A stretch of 64,000 nucleotides of DNA from Actinomadura atramentaria DSM 43919 (GCF_000381885.1 NZ_KB907214.1:310001-374000); one strand, 5' to 3'. Counted from the first letter of the stretch, positions 26,510 to 35,349 are shown. Made by a program: numbers and translations. Notes: generated by a model not told the origin, from the sequence alone.

Positions 26510-27091
26510 AACCCCGGCCGATCATCCTCGTCAGCCTCCCACGCGGCGCGCTCCACCCTGACGCGGTAATCCACCCACCACGCCGATTAATCCGATGAGA
26601 TGTTGGTCTACCCGGATTAATTCCCACCGAGCCGTCGATCAACTCCCGCACGATGTCGGCCTGCCCGGCATGCCGACACATATCCGCGAACACGCGCACG
26701 ACAGCGTGATGCACCGCGCCCCCGTCCCTCCGGCCACCAGGACGCCCGACCGACGGCGCCCAACTCCAGCACCCTGATCGTCGCGTCCACCTGCACCCAA
26801 GCACCCCGATACAACTCGAAGATGCAAGCACGCAACTCGTCTGCGGCAGCCCACACATCAGCGTTAGCCTCAGCCCCTCCATCAACCACGGCAACACCTC
26901 CCCGAAAGGCCGCCCGAAAGCATTCCCGAGACACCCGAACTCGAAACCGGCAACATTCTTCACAAGCCCGAGAAAAATCATACCGTTCGGCGGACATCGC
27001 ACCCCGAGAGCCCGTCAAATTCCCCCACCAAGGCGTCCCGCGCGGACTGCAGGTAGAAGATCAAGCCAGCGTCGCCCTCCGAGACACCCAT
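26510..27091 (-). pseudogene. DUF664/DinB-family pseudogene
   Basis: Fragments of one protein can be read in successive frames: from ATG 27091, MGVSEGDAG...YLQSARDALV..FDGLSGCDVRR; then LGLVKNVAGFEFGCLGNAFGRPFGEVLPWL; then ANADVWAAADELRACIFELY and VDATIRVLELGAVGRASWWPE; then FADMCRHAGQADIVRELIDGSVG; then WVDYRVRVERAAWEADEDDRPGF. This is the DUF664 (DinB-like, mycothiol-dependent) layout, broken by at least four frameshifts and an early stop near 26989. No functional product is expected. Confidence 0.75.
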
Positions 27092-27239
27092 CCGACCGCA
27101 CCACCCCGCCAAATAAACCGAGGCACACAAAATCCATCCGCGAACGTCCGACAAGAAGGCCGCTCATGCTTCTGAGGACTCTGACAGCGCACCACGGCAC
27201 GCCGCCGCCTCCGAGCCGATGACGACCGAGCACAACAAA

Positions 27240-27275
27240 AGGGCCGCCACCGGCATGAAAACCGATGGCGGCCCT
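27240..27275 (-). terminator. Ancestral tRNA-Tyr terminator, now outside the left end of the element
   Basis: AGGGCCGCCA (27240-27249) pairs with TGGCGGCCCT (27266-27275); on the minus strand TTTTGTTG follows. It lies 10 nt from the tRNA-Tyr fragment and would directly follow tRNA-Tyr if the element were excised. Confidence 0.75.
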
Positions 27276-27284
27276 CCGACAAGA

Positions 27285-27336
27285 TGTGGCGGGTGCAGGG
27301 TTCGAACCTGCGTAGGCTAAGCCGACGGATTTACAG
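27285..27336. repeat. attL (left 52-bp attachment repeat)
   Basis: Identical over 52 bp to 51520-51571. It corresponds to the tRNA-Tyr 3' end from the anticodon stem to the discriminator base plus two more bases; the sequence beyond 27336 no longer resembles a tRNA. Confidence 0.95.
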
Positions 27337-27831
27337 AGTGCATCCCCACCTGACGAACCAACCACCTGACCTGGTGCAACGTCACCACGAATCGCGCAGC
27401 GGGCCCGCTGGATCGCGGATGGGGCAGGATTGCAGCCACTCAGCGCCACGCCTGTACAAGGCTGCTTCCCTCTCTGGACCGGCGCGTGGCCCGCTAACGG
27501 GCAACATCGCCCAGCGACCAGGACGCTGCTCTCCCACGACCTCATGCAGAGCGCTCCGCGGTAGGGCCACAACCGGCCATGGCCGGAGAGCGCATGCGGG
27601 CAACCAGACGATCGCAGGCGATCGCGCGACCTCGATGAGAGCCGAGTTGACGCAACCGCCCTCCGCTCACGACCTGCCAGATTCGACAGTGTGTTCGATC
27701 GCCAGGCGTTCGCCACACCCAAAGATGCACCAGCCACGTGAACCAACACAACGGACCCGAGTCGCATCCCACAGTGGGCGAGATCCCCAGCAACCATAGA
27801 TGCCTAGTCCAGTAGCTGTTAGAGTAGCCCA
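27337..27831. other. Gene-free stretch inside the left end of the element
   Basis: About 495 bases of mixed composition with no reading frame that shows coding bias. A TAGAGT hexamer at 27820-27825 is placed 6 nt before the ATG of the next gene and could be the -10 element of a leaderless transcript. Nothing else recognised. Confidence 0.4.
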
Positions 27832-28962
27832 ATGACCAGGCAAGATATGAGTTTGACAGTGGACGATGATCGCCAGCTTGACGACGATGTAGTCCATCTC
27901 GCGCGCATGGCTCTCACGGCCAGCGACCCAGCGGCCCAGTCAACCATTCGCACACTCGCGCGCCGTTACCGCGACCGAAGACCAACGCTTTCAAGGGGCC
28001 TCATCGACCTGCTACGCGAGAGCCCCCTCAGGGGCATCTCACGAGGCTCATCGGTACCCAAGCCGCTTGACGCCGACTCCCGCCTTCCACTCATTAATGA
28101 AGAGTACCCCGTACCCATTTCGGACGTACCGATTCTGCCCCTGGATGTCGAGACCGCTCTCACGCAGTTGACGGAGGAGCATCTCAACGCGGACAATCTT
28201 CTTGAAGCGGGACTCCATCCAACCCGGACAGCACTATTCGTAGGGCCGCCCGGCGTCGGAAAGACTATGGCGTCTCGATGGATCGCCTATTCACTCGATC
28301 GCCCATTGGTCATACTTGACCTCGCATCGGTTATGAGTAGTTTCCTCGGCAGGACAGGAGTCAACGTAAAGCGCGTTCTTGATTACGCAAAGAAGGCAAA
28401 TTGCGTTCTACTTTTGGATGAGCTTGATGCCGTAGCCAAGAGACGAGATGACGCAACAGAGGTCGGCGAACTCAAGCGCTTGGTGACGGTACTTCTCCAG
28501 GAGATCGACAATTGGCCACACGGCTCGATCCTTCTTGCTGCAACAAACCATGCCGAATTGCTCGACCCTGCGGTTTGGCGTCGCTTCGAAAGCATTATCG
28601 ACTTTCCACTCCCCAGCGATCGAGAAATCGCTTCCGTGGTAACGCGCTTTTTGGATAATGGTCAAGTCTCAATAGAAATACTACCCGCCCTCGTTGTCCT
28701 GTTTCGAGGGATGTCACCAAGCGACATTGAGCGCGAAATTATGCGCGCACGACGGCTGGCCGTGCTTAAAAAGATTAATTTCATCGACGCCGTGACTACC
28801 ACCAACAAGGATCGTATAAAGAACTTGGCGAGCAACGAGCGGATCAATATAGCAGTAGAACTTTGCAGGAAGACTCAACTGTCGCAACGGAGAATTAGCA
28901 ACATCACCGCCATAAGTCGAGACACTTTGCGTAAGCACACCACTCAAAGCACTGCTACCTAG
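27832..28962 (+). CDS. AAA+ ATPase of an IetAS-like pair
   Basis: 376-residue AAA+ protein. Walker A is GPPGVGKT (138-145), Walker B LLLDELDAV (about 193-201), sensor 1 AATNH (236-240) and arginine fingers WRRFE (249-253). The N-terminal 90 residues are unrelated to known domains I can name; the C-terminus ends in a helix-turn-helix-like segment (QRRISNITAISRDTLRKH). The gene is followed 11 nt later by a subtilisin-like protease gene. This pairing is that of IetAS, described as a plasmid stability/incompatibility operon and later as an anti-phage system. GC content is clearly below that of the flanking DNA, pointing to separate acquisition. Confidence 0.82.
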   Translation: MTRQDMSLTVDDDRQLDDDVVHLARMALTASDPAAQSTIRTLARRYRDRRPTLSRGLIDLLRESPLRGISRGSSVPKPLDADSRLPLINEEYPVPISDVPILPLDVETALTQLTEEHLNADNLLEAGLHPTRTALFVGPPGVGKTMASRWIAYSLDRPLVILDLASVMSSFLGRTGVNVKRVLDYAKKANCVLLLDELDAVAKRRDDATEVGELKRLVTVLLQEIDNWPHGSILLAATNHAELLDPAVWRRFESIIDFPLPSDREIASVVTRFLDNGQVSIEILPALVVLFRGMSPSDIEREIMRARRLAVLKKINFIDAVTTTNKDRIKNLASNERINIAVELCRKTQLSQRRISNITAISRDTLRKHTTQSTAT

Positions 28963-28973
28963 GTAGAGCACAC

Positions 28974-31202
28974 ATGCCAGACGAACCGCGTTTTCTCCTC
29001 GGTCGAGGCGAAAGTCTAACCGAAAATATTGCACCGCCCAGGCGCGGAGGCGGCCCAGAGCCTGCATATTCTTACGCTGAAGCAGTTACACGTTTGCAGC
29101 CGATGGTGCGTGACGTGGCAACTGACATGCAAACGCTGCCCGCTCTTGCTCGCCCAGATAATCAGAGCGTGGGTGTAGTCACGATGCATCCTCAAGCTCT
29201 TGCGAAGTCCTATCATCCACAAACAGTGCTGGATCGAGTCGGCCTTCGCCAAGTCGGGAGCCGGCCTAGCTCCATTCGTCCGGAGAAGTGGAAACGACAG
29301 AACGAACCAACTACCACTGCAACCACAGATCTTTTCGTAGCCGGAAAGGTCGAATCATTCGAATATTGGGCGCGTCTCCTGGCAGCTGGCGGCGGTCAAC
29401 TACCAGCACAGATCCAGAGGATCGAGATGGTACGGTCGCTTTCGATTGACGACCGGCTGCGAGACATTCCAACTGATCTACCGCAGCCTGAGCCGCTCGT
29501 ACTTGAGGTCGTTCTGCACGTGAGCGATTCTCCGCGAGAAGACTTCGTCCTCTCTGGTTTCGAGAATTTCGTCAACACGCTCGGAGTGCTCGCCGACTTC
29601 GATCGCCGTATCTACGCTGGTGGCCTCTGCTTTATACCTGTTGAAATCCTCTCGGATCGTGTACGTCAACTGGCCGAGTTTTCTTTCCTCCGCGTTGCAC
29701 GACCGATATCGGGGCTACGGGATATTTCCCCCATTGAACGAGCGGTTCCCCAACCAAGCCTTCCTGAATCTCCTCTCCCCTCCGAAGGGCCAGTTGATCC
29801 GGACCTGCGTATCGCAATATTTGATGGCGGCCTAGACAAAAGCACACCATTGAGTCGATGGGCACGTTCATTCGATGGTCAAGGCGTGGGCAGCACGACT
29901 CCTGGACTTACCGCACACGGAAGTGCCGTAACCTCAGCAGCGTTGTTCGGGACGCTCGATCCTGGTGAACCTGCTCCTACACCCTATGCGTCAATCGATC
30001 ACTACCGCGTCGTGGACAAGAAAAGTGAAGACGACCCATACGAGCTTTACGATGTGCTAAAAAGGATCGAAGCTGTCCTACGTGAACGCAGGTACGAGTT
30101 CATCAGTCTGAGCATCGGTCCCGCACTGCCCATCGAGAACGATGAAGTACATCCTTGGACTGCCCTATTGGATGACCTCCTTTCGGATGGCCACACTTTT
30201 GCATCCGTAGCGGTCGGGAACAACGGGAAGAATCTTCCGGTAGAAGAAGCGCGTATTCTAGTGCCAAGCGACTCCGTCAACGCGCTAAGTGTGGGGTCGG
30301 CCGACACGGTCAAAGATGGTTGGGCTCGTGCTGACTACAGCGCGATCGGCCCAGGTCGACAGCCAGGCAGGATCAAGCCTGACGTACTAAGCTTCGGCGG
30401 CACGCAGCGCGAACCGTTCATTGTCTACGACGCATATGATGCACCGCTCATTGCGGCTATTTGCGGCACGTCATTTGCAACCCCCGCAGCCGTAAGGATT
30501 GCCGCGGGATTGCGGGCGCATTTCGGCGGTCGCCTAAGCTCGCTCGCATTGAAATCGCTTTTGATTCATTCCGCCCAACGCAGCGACCACGATCCATCCG
30601 AGGTTGGCTGGGGACGCATTCCTACCGACCTACAGGATATTGTGGTATGCGATGGTGACACGATTCGAGTACTCTACCAAGGCGAGCTTCCGCCAAGCCA
30701 GTATCTTCGCGCTCCCGTCCCTTTGCCTGACGAGCAGCTCACTGGGATAGTCGAGATTAAGGCGACATTCTGTTACGCGACTCCCGTCGATCCCCAGGAC
30801 CCGAGCAGTTACACGCGCAGCGGGCTCGACGTCACGTTTAGGCCACATGCGCTACGGTTTACCAACGACCGGTCTCCGGACCCTGCACCGAAACCATTTT
30901 TCCGGCGCACAAAGTTCGACACGGAGGAAATGCTTCGGCAGGATGGGCAAAAGTGGGAGACCACTCTTCACGCCACGAAGAAGCTGAGGGGTAGCTCGCT
31001 GCATATTCCAGTTTTCGATATTCACCACAATGCTCGACTCGCTGGTGGTGCAACTCAAACGGCAGAAACCATGAAGTATGCCCTGGTGGTCACTGTACGC
31101 TCGGTTAAAACTAGCGATCTCTACGAGAAGGTGGCGACACAGTATGCTGGGCGACTGGAAGCGCTACAGCCACTCGTAGAAGTTCCAATTCGCATCCGTT
31201 AA
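28974..31202 (+). CDS. Subtilisin-like (S8) protease of an IetAS-like pair
   Basis: 742-residue serine protease of the S8 family without a signal peptide, so probably cytoplasmic. Catalytic triad in order: Asp in IAIFDGGLD (about 284), His in TAHGSAVTSAAL (about 315), Ser in CGTSFATPAAVRIA (about 500); the oxyanion Asn lies in VAVGNNGKN. The first 270 residues are a distinct N-terminal region and the last 200 (after PEVGWGRIP-like DPSEVGWGRIP) a beta-rich tail. Together with the preceding AAA+ ATPase it forms a toxin- or effector-like pair in which the ATPase probably restrains or triggers the protease. Low GC like its partner. Confidence 0.85.
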   Translation: MPDEPRFLLGRGESLTENIAPPRRGGGPEPAYSYAEAVTRLQPMVRDVATDMQTLPALARPDNQSVGVVTMHPQALAKSYHPQTVLDRVGLRQVGSRPSSIRPEKWKRQNEPTTTATTDLFVAGKVESFEYWARLLAAGGGQLPAQIQRIEMVRSLSIDDRLRDIPTDLPQPEPLVLEVVLHVSDSPREDFVLSGFENFVNTLGVLADFDRRIYAGGLCFIPVEILSDRVRQLAEFSFLRVARPISGLRDISPIERAVPQPSLPESPLPSEGPVDPDLRIAIFDGGLDKSTPLSRWARSFDGQGVGSTTPGLTAHGSAVTSAALFGTLDPGEPAPTPYASIDHYRVVDKKSEDDPYELYDVLKRIEAVLRERRYEFISLSIGPALPIENDEVHPWTALLDDLLSDGHTFASVAVGNNGKNLPVEEARILVPSDSVNALSVGSADTVKDGWARADYSAIGPGRQPGRIKPDVLSFGGTQREPFIVYDAYDAPLIAAICGTSFATPAAVRIAAGLRAHFGGRLSSLALKSLLIHSAQRSDHDPSEVGWGRIPTDLQDIVVCDGDTIRVLYQGELPPSQYLRAPVPLPDEQLTGIVEIKATFCYATPVDPQDPSSYTRSGLDVTFRPHALRFTNDRSPDPAPKPFFRRTKFDTEEMLRQDGQKWETTLHATKKLRGSSLHIPVFDIHHNARLAGGATQTAETMKYALVVTVRSVKTSDLYEKVATQYAGRLEALQPLVEVPIRIR

Positions 31203-31250
31203 TGTGTACTACCCACCGACGATTTAGAACGTCTTCGCAATTGTGGCCAG

Positions 31251-32066
31251 TTAAACACGGGCGACGTCTGCGATCTTCAGCCACGTGCGAACGCGCCGCG
31301 GGTTGAGACCAGCGAGACGTGCTAGGTCTGACGCTCTTGTAGTGGGTAGTTCATTTGAAGCCGTCTTCCACGCAGCGACGGCGACATCGTAGGCGGCGTC
31401 GCCAGAGACGCCACGCGGGTCAATGAGAACGAGCTGGCCCGCTTCATCCGCGAGTAGGTTGTTTGGCGAGGCGTCTCCGTGGCACAGCATGTCAGCCGCG
31501 TTTGAACCGAGCTGGTCGAGTAGTCGGCAGGCTCGCTCTCGGTCGTCGGCTGGTGCGGGTGTTCGCCCAGGGGCTAGGTCGGTTAGGTTGTCGTCGCGGA
31601 GTCTGGAGAGCAGCCAGTCGGTCAGTCTCGGTGTCCCGGCCGGCGCAGGTTGGTCCTTCATTGCTCGGAAGACGGTGACCAGCGCTTCGAGCGGCACGGA
31701 TCTGCCTGAGAGCGTGTTGCCTGGTTCGATGCGGCTGGCTAGCGTCCACACGCTCGTCGGAGTCTCGATGACGTCTACGAGTTCGGGGCCTATGCCCAGC
31801 TCTGCCAGGCGTCGGGAGACGGCGGCTTGGTGGAGGCTCGCGGGGTCGGGGCTCGTTCTGGCGACGAGCGGGCCGTCGGGGCCTTCGATTTCCACGACGA
31901 AGGCGTAGCGCGCGTCGAAGACCCTCACCGGGCGGGCGCGGTACCGGGCGCAGATCCGGTCCAGGTCGCCGAGAACGTCGCGCTGCCACGGTCCGACGAG
32001 GTTCGGCCAGCGGAGCGATGCGGCCTCGATGACTTCCGGCGGGACGTCGATGGGCTGGCCTGTCAC
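31251..32066 (-). CDS. Aminoglycoside phosphotransferase-like kinase (APH family)
   Basis: 271-residue kinase-fold protein. The catalytic loop is LCHGDASPNNLL and the metal-binding segment LVLIDPRGVSGDAAYDVA, the APH/streptomycin 6-kinase pattern; ARYAFVVEIEGPDGPLVART near 50 supplies the ATP-lysine-like strand. Its GTG start overlaps the stop of the HAD gene (GTGA), so it is the last gene of the GntR-HAD-APH operon. Substrate is unknown; in mobile elements such proteins may modify small molecules or proteins rather than give drug resistance. Confidence 0.75.
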   Translation of the reverse strand: MTGQPIDVPPEVIEAASLRWPNLVGPWQRDVLGDLDRICARYRARPVRVFDARYAFVVEIEGPDGPLVARTSPDPASLHQAAVSRRLAELGIGPELVDVIETPTSVWTLASRIEPGNTLSGRSVPLEALVTVFRAMKDQPAPAGTPRLTDWLLSRLRDDNLTDLAPGRTPAPADDRERACRLLDQLGSNAADMLCHGDASPNNLLADEAGQLVLIDPRGVSGDAAYDVAVAAWKTASNELPTTRASDLARLAGLNPRRVRTWLKIADVARV

Positions 32067-32731
32067 GGGAGGGTCATCTCCTCGATCGCGTCGGCCACTG
32101 CTTGCATGTCTTCTAGGACGATGTCGGCGCCAGCGTCGGTGAGTTCGGGGATGCGGGTCTCTCTCTTCGCGTAGCCGATGCAGATGGTCCCGGCCTTCTT
32201 GCCCGCGGTCATGTCGCTGGGTGAGTCCCCGATGAACACGCAGGCGGATTCCGCTGCGCCGACGGCCGCCGCTCCCCGATGCACCAGGTACGGTTCCGGC
32301 TTCATCAGAGTCGGGCGTCCAGCTACCCGGCCGACGACGGCTTCGACCAGGTGGCCGAGTTCGCTTCGGTTGAGGTACTTCTGAATCGCCGAAGCTGAGT
32401 TGTTGCTGACGATGGCCACGGGGGTGCCGTAGATTGCGGCGGCGCGCAGCAGTTCTGATGCGCCCGGCGTCGGGTCAGCCACTGCTGCGGCCTCCTGCTC
32501 GAAGCGCTCCTGCGCGCGTTCAACGTCTCGGAGGACGCTCGGCGCTGAATCCGCCGTCCACCGCAGTAGGACGAGCGGGTCGGGTTCGGACTGGAGCTTC
32601 TGGGGAAGGTCCGCCCCCCGGTCGCGGAGGATTGCCCTGATGCCGTCCGCTACCTGGGGAGCCGGGAGACCTGAGAAGAGGCGGCAGACTGGGCCGTCGA
32701 AGTCGAGAAGGATCGCCTCGGCCCGGGCCAT
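32063..32731 (-). CDS. HAD-family hydrolase
   Basis: 222-residue phosphatase/phosphoglycolate-phosphatase-like protein. Motif I is LLDFDGPVC (nucleophile Asp then DG, with Pro in place of the usual Val/Thr), motif II VSNNS, motif III the lysine in LMKPEPYLV, motif IV FIGDSPSDMTAGKKAG. Start ATG 32731 follows AAGG and lies 17 nt after the GntR stop. Co-expressed with the GntR regulator and the APH-like kinase. Physiological substrate unknown. Confidence 0.8.
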   Translation of the reverse strand: MARAEAILLDFDGPVCRLFSGLPAPQVADGIRAILRDRGADLPQKLQSEPDPLVLLRWTADSAPSVLRDVERAQERFEQEAAAVADPTPGASELLRAAAIYGTPVAIVSNNSASAIQKYLNRSELGHLVEAVVGRVAGRPTLMKPEPYLVHRGAAAVGAAESACVFIGDSPSDMTAGKKAGTICIGYAKRETRIPELTDAGADIVLEDMQAVADAIEEMTLP

Positions 32732-32748
32732 CAGGGCCTTCAACTGGT

Positions 32749-33621
32749 TCAGGGCCGGTACTCGCGCGCCACCGTTTCCCACAGTGCTTCGAACCATTCC
32801 TGCAGCTCCTTCACCATTTGCGGCGAGCTGGACGTGTCGCTGTCGTCGTTGAGGGAGAAGTGGAACAGGGTCGAGTCCTTGCCGAGCAGGTCGAAGATGT
32901 CGGCCTGCTCTCCCCCGTTGAGTCGGATCGTGTGCTGCTTCACCGGGTAGAGGCCGAAGAAGACCTCCTCGGAGTTGATGACGTACAGCTTGAACGCCGG
33001 CGCGAGGTTGTGGACGCGGACCTCGGCGCTCGCGGACTTTATGAGGCCCAGGTCCGCCAGCTCGTGGACGATGTCGATGATGCTGTCGACCGAGCGCTTC
33101 GTGATGCGTTCCGCTCGCTCGCGGATCGCCTCCTCCGCGATGTCGGTACCGACTCGTCGCGGCAGCGCCATGGTCGTCGAGGTGTCGCACATCATGATCC
33201 GCACCTTGAGGGATTCGGGCGTGAGCCGTCCCAGCCGGATCTTGTCGAGCACTTCGACCAGCATGTTGTGCAGCGTCTCGCCGGAGAAACCCGCGAAGTC
33301 GAGCGAGACGTGCGGGCGCTCGAACGCCGCCTCGATGTGGGGGCGGAGACCGACGGGAGTCTCGGTCCGCGCGCGGACGAAGGTTCCGCTGCCCTGCCTG
33401 CTGATGGTCAAGCGCTCGGCGTGCAGCGTTCGCAACGCCGCCTTCACGGTCTCGCGAGCGACGCCGTAGCGCCGGGCGAGGTCGGGCTGCGAGGGCAGCT
33501 TCTCCCCCGGCTTGAGCTTGCCGGTCTGGATCGCGGCACGAAGCCTCATGGCGATTTGTTGCGAGGCCGTCCGGGGGTCGTCGGGGTCGAGTTCGCCGAG
33601 GTAGTCGTTGTCCGCGCTCAC
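32749..33621 (-). CDS. GntR-family regulator (KorSA-like position)
   Basis: 290 residues from GTG 33621. The N-terminal winged helix is typical GntR: QQIAMRLRAAIQTGKLKPGEKLPSQPDLARRYGVARETVKAALRTLHAERL. The C-terminal 200 residues are not a recognisable FadR or UTRA domain. It begins a GntR-HAD-APH operon. Three near-identical palindromes (33637-33726) lie between it and the divergent transfer genes, so it probably represses itself and the plus-strand genes, as KorSA does in pSAM2-like elements. Confidence 0.85.
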   Translation of the reverse strand: MSADNDYLGELDPDDPRTASQQIAMRLRAAIQTGKLKPGEKLPSQPDLARRYGVARETVKAALRTLHAERLTISRQGSGTFVRARTETPVGLRPHIEAAFERPHVSLDFAGFSGETLHNMLVEVLDKIRLGRLTPESLKVRIMMCDTSTTMALPRRVGTDIAEEAIRERAERITKRSVDSIIDIVHELADLGLIKSASAEVRVHNLAPAFKLYVINSEEVFFGLYPVKQHTIRLNGGEQADIFDLLGKDSTLFHFSLNDDSDTSSSPQMVKELQEWFEALWETVAREYRP

Positions 33622-33636
33622 GCCTTCAGGGTAACC

Positions 33637-33726
33637 CCTGGCTAGCCAGGCCGGGCAGATCCTAGATTCGCGCTTGACTTGGCTAGCCAAGCTAGTCCAT
33701 GATGCTTCCATGCCTGGCCAGCCAGG
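33637..33726. promoter_or_regulatory. Triple palindromic operator of the GntR regulator
   Basis: Three 14-bp sites share C(C/T)TGGC(T/C)AGCCA(A/G)G: 33637-33650, 33678-33691 and 33713-33726, the first two being perfect palindromes. A candidate plus-strand promoter (TTGACT at 33674-33679, CATGAT at 33698-33703, 18-bp spacer) overlaps the middle site, and a TAGGAT hexamer at about 33660-33665 could serve the minus strand. The geometry fits repression of both divergent transcripts. Confidence 0.75.
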
Positions 33727-33956
33727 CTAGACAAATGGATAAGGCATCGGCGATCGGAACCCGAGTGCGTACGGGTTGACGTGTCACGAGGTCCCCGGAC
33801 CGGTTCTGATCTGTGCGATGCCGAGCTTTCTGGCTTGTAGCGCTCTGCGCTGCCTGTCCCGCGCTCGTCGGTTCGCTTCTCACCTGGTCGGTGGGTCGTC
33901 CGGTTCGAGTGCGGGGTGGAGAACGCAGAGACTCGGTTCCTGATCTGGAGATGCTG

Positions 33957-34331
33957 ATGCGGCACAACGGACGTCCGGTCATCCTCGCCTCACGCCTCAC
34001 CCCGAACCTGCTGAGCCTGTCCGACCAGGGCGGCTGCGCGCTGGTCGCGTGCCCGGACTGCGGGTGCTGGCGGTCGGTCAAGCGCGGGATGGTCACCGCG
34101 CATCGCGGGCCGGACGTTCCCGGCGCGGACGCCTGGCCGGCCGAGTTCCGGCCGAGCCCGCCCCGCTGCCCCGGTTCGGGGCAGCGGGTGCGGATCGACG
34201 TCACATTCGAGCAGTGGCGCAAGGAGCTGGCGGAAGCGTGCTTCGAAGCCGGGAAGCGGCGCCCCACGCGTGTGCTGCCCCGGCCCAAGCCGCCCGTCGC
34301 GCCGAGCGTCATGCAGCTCGCCGCTCGCTGA
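33957..34331 (+). CDS. Small cysteine-containing protein of the element
   Basis: 124 residues from ATG 33957, chosen because GGAG lies 6 nt upstream; an ATG at 33951 is possible. The sequence RHNGRPVILASRLTPNLLSLSDQGGCALVACPDCGCWRSV contains a CPDCGC knuckle, and a further Cys occurs in PRCPGSGQR, so a zinc-binding fold is likely. First plus-strand gene beyond the GntR operators and closed by a perfect terminator, so it forms its own transcript. Function unknown. Confidence 0.65.
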   Translation: MRHNGRPVILASRLTPNLLSLSDQGGCALVACPDCGCWRSVKRGMVTAHRGPDVPGADAWPAEFRPSPPRCPGSGQRVRIDVTFEQWRKELAEACFEAGKRRPTRVLPRPKPPVAPSVMQLAAR

Positions 34332-34350
34332 GTCCACGTTCTTCCCATTG

Positions 34351-34378
34351 AGCGCCCTGGCCGATCGGCCAGGGCGCT
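34351..34378 (+). terminator. Perfect palindromic terminator
   Basis: A 28-nt perfect palindrome (14-bp arms) followed by CTTTC, 19 nt after the preceding stop codon. Confidence 0.85.
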
Positions 34379-34415
34379 CTTTCGTGTCCCTGCCTGCTCA
34401 TGGAGAGAGGTCCAT

Positions 34416-35282
34416 ATGAACGTCGAGAAGTCGGCCGCCCGGACGCTGCGGTTCGCGCCGTCCGGCCCGGTGCCCCTGCGGGTGAACGTGCCGGTCGGCA
34501 CGGTGGAGGTGTTCGCCGAGGCGGGCATCAGCCAGGGGTCGGTGACGCTGGAGGCGCTCGGCGACGATCCGGCCGTCGGCCGGACGATCGACCGGGCGCT
34601 GCTGAGCTGGGACGAGCGTCAGGAAACGCTCGCGGTGGACGTGCCCGACCTGGACGACAACGCCGCGGCCGTCGGCGGGGTGACCGTCATCGGCGGCGTC
34701 ACCATCGGCAGCGTCTCGAACGGCGCGACGCTCACGCAGATCGTCGGCAGCGTCATGGACGGCGTCGTCATCGACGGGTCGTCGGTCACGGTCATGGGCG
34801 GGACGTCGGCGCGGCGTGGAGTTCGCGTTGTGGTCCGACTGCCCGAAGGTTCCACGGTCGCGGCCCGGACCCGGACGGCGTCGGTGTCGGCGGTCGGCGA
34901 GTACGCCGGCGTCCGCGTCCGCACGTCGAGCGGATCGGTGACGATCGGCGACGCCGACCAGGTGAACGTCGAAACGGTGTCCGGCGACCTGTGGGTCGGC
35001 GCCGTCGGGGTGCTCGAAGCCGTGACGGTTTCCGGCGACGTCCGGGCTTGGCACGCGACCTACGCCAACGTCCGCACGACCTCGGGTGACGTCCTCCTCA
35101 GCGAGATCGAGGACCGGGTGCGCGTCCACTCGGTGTCCGGCGACGTCGACGTCTCCGACTGCCGCGGACGCGCCGAGATCACCACCGTGTCGGGCGACGC
35201 CCGGCTTCGCGCCCGTCGGCCCGAGGACGCCACCGTCCAGTCGGTCTCCGGTGTCGCGCGGGTGTCCGCCGCGCCCCAGTAG
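34416..35282 (+). CDS. DUF4097-type beta-repeat protein
   Basis: 288 residues from ATG 34416 after GAGAGAGG. The C-terminal half repeats the unit (T/S)VSGDV about every 20 residues (ETVSGDLWVG, TVSGDVRAW, TTSGDVLLS, SVSGDVDVS, TVSGDARLR), the pattern of DUF4097 proteins that form a beta-helix. No signal peptide or anchor is visible, so it may be cytoplasmic. Common companion of actinomycete mobile elements; its role is unknown. It heads a long plus-strand series of genes. Confidence 0.75.
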   Translation: MNVEKSAARTLRFAPSGPVPLRVNVPVGTVEVFAEAGISQGSVTLEALGDDPAVGRTIDRALLSWDERQETLAVDVPDLDDNAAAVGGVTVIGGVTIGSVSNGATLTQIVGSVMDGVVIDGSSVTVMGGTSARRGVRVVVRLPEGSTVAARTRTASVSAVGEYAGVRVRTSSGSVTIGDADQVNVETVSGDLWVGAVGVLEAVTVSGDVRAWHATYANVRTTSGDVLLSEIEDRVRVHSVSGDVDVSDCRGRAEITTVSGDARLRARRPEDATVQSVSGVARVSAAPQ

Positions 35283-35349
35283 CCGAGCGCCCGACGGCGC
35301 GGCAACTCGCCCCTTCGACTCCCGCCGAAGCGGGAGAAAGGACGCCTTC

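Noticed and set aside
27284..27799. A 171-codon plus-strand frame beginning at attL
   Set aside because: It starts inside the tRNA fragment, lacks a ribosome-binding site and shows no coding bias or recognisable domain.
31251..32066. A confirmed aminoglycoside resistance gene
   Set aside because: Only the general APH fold motifs are visible; nothing identifies a drug substrate.
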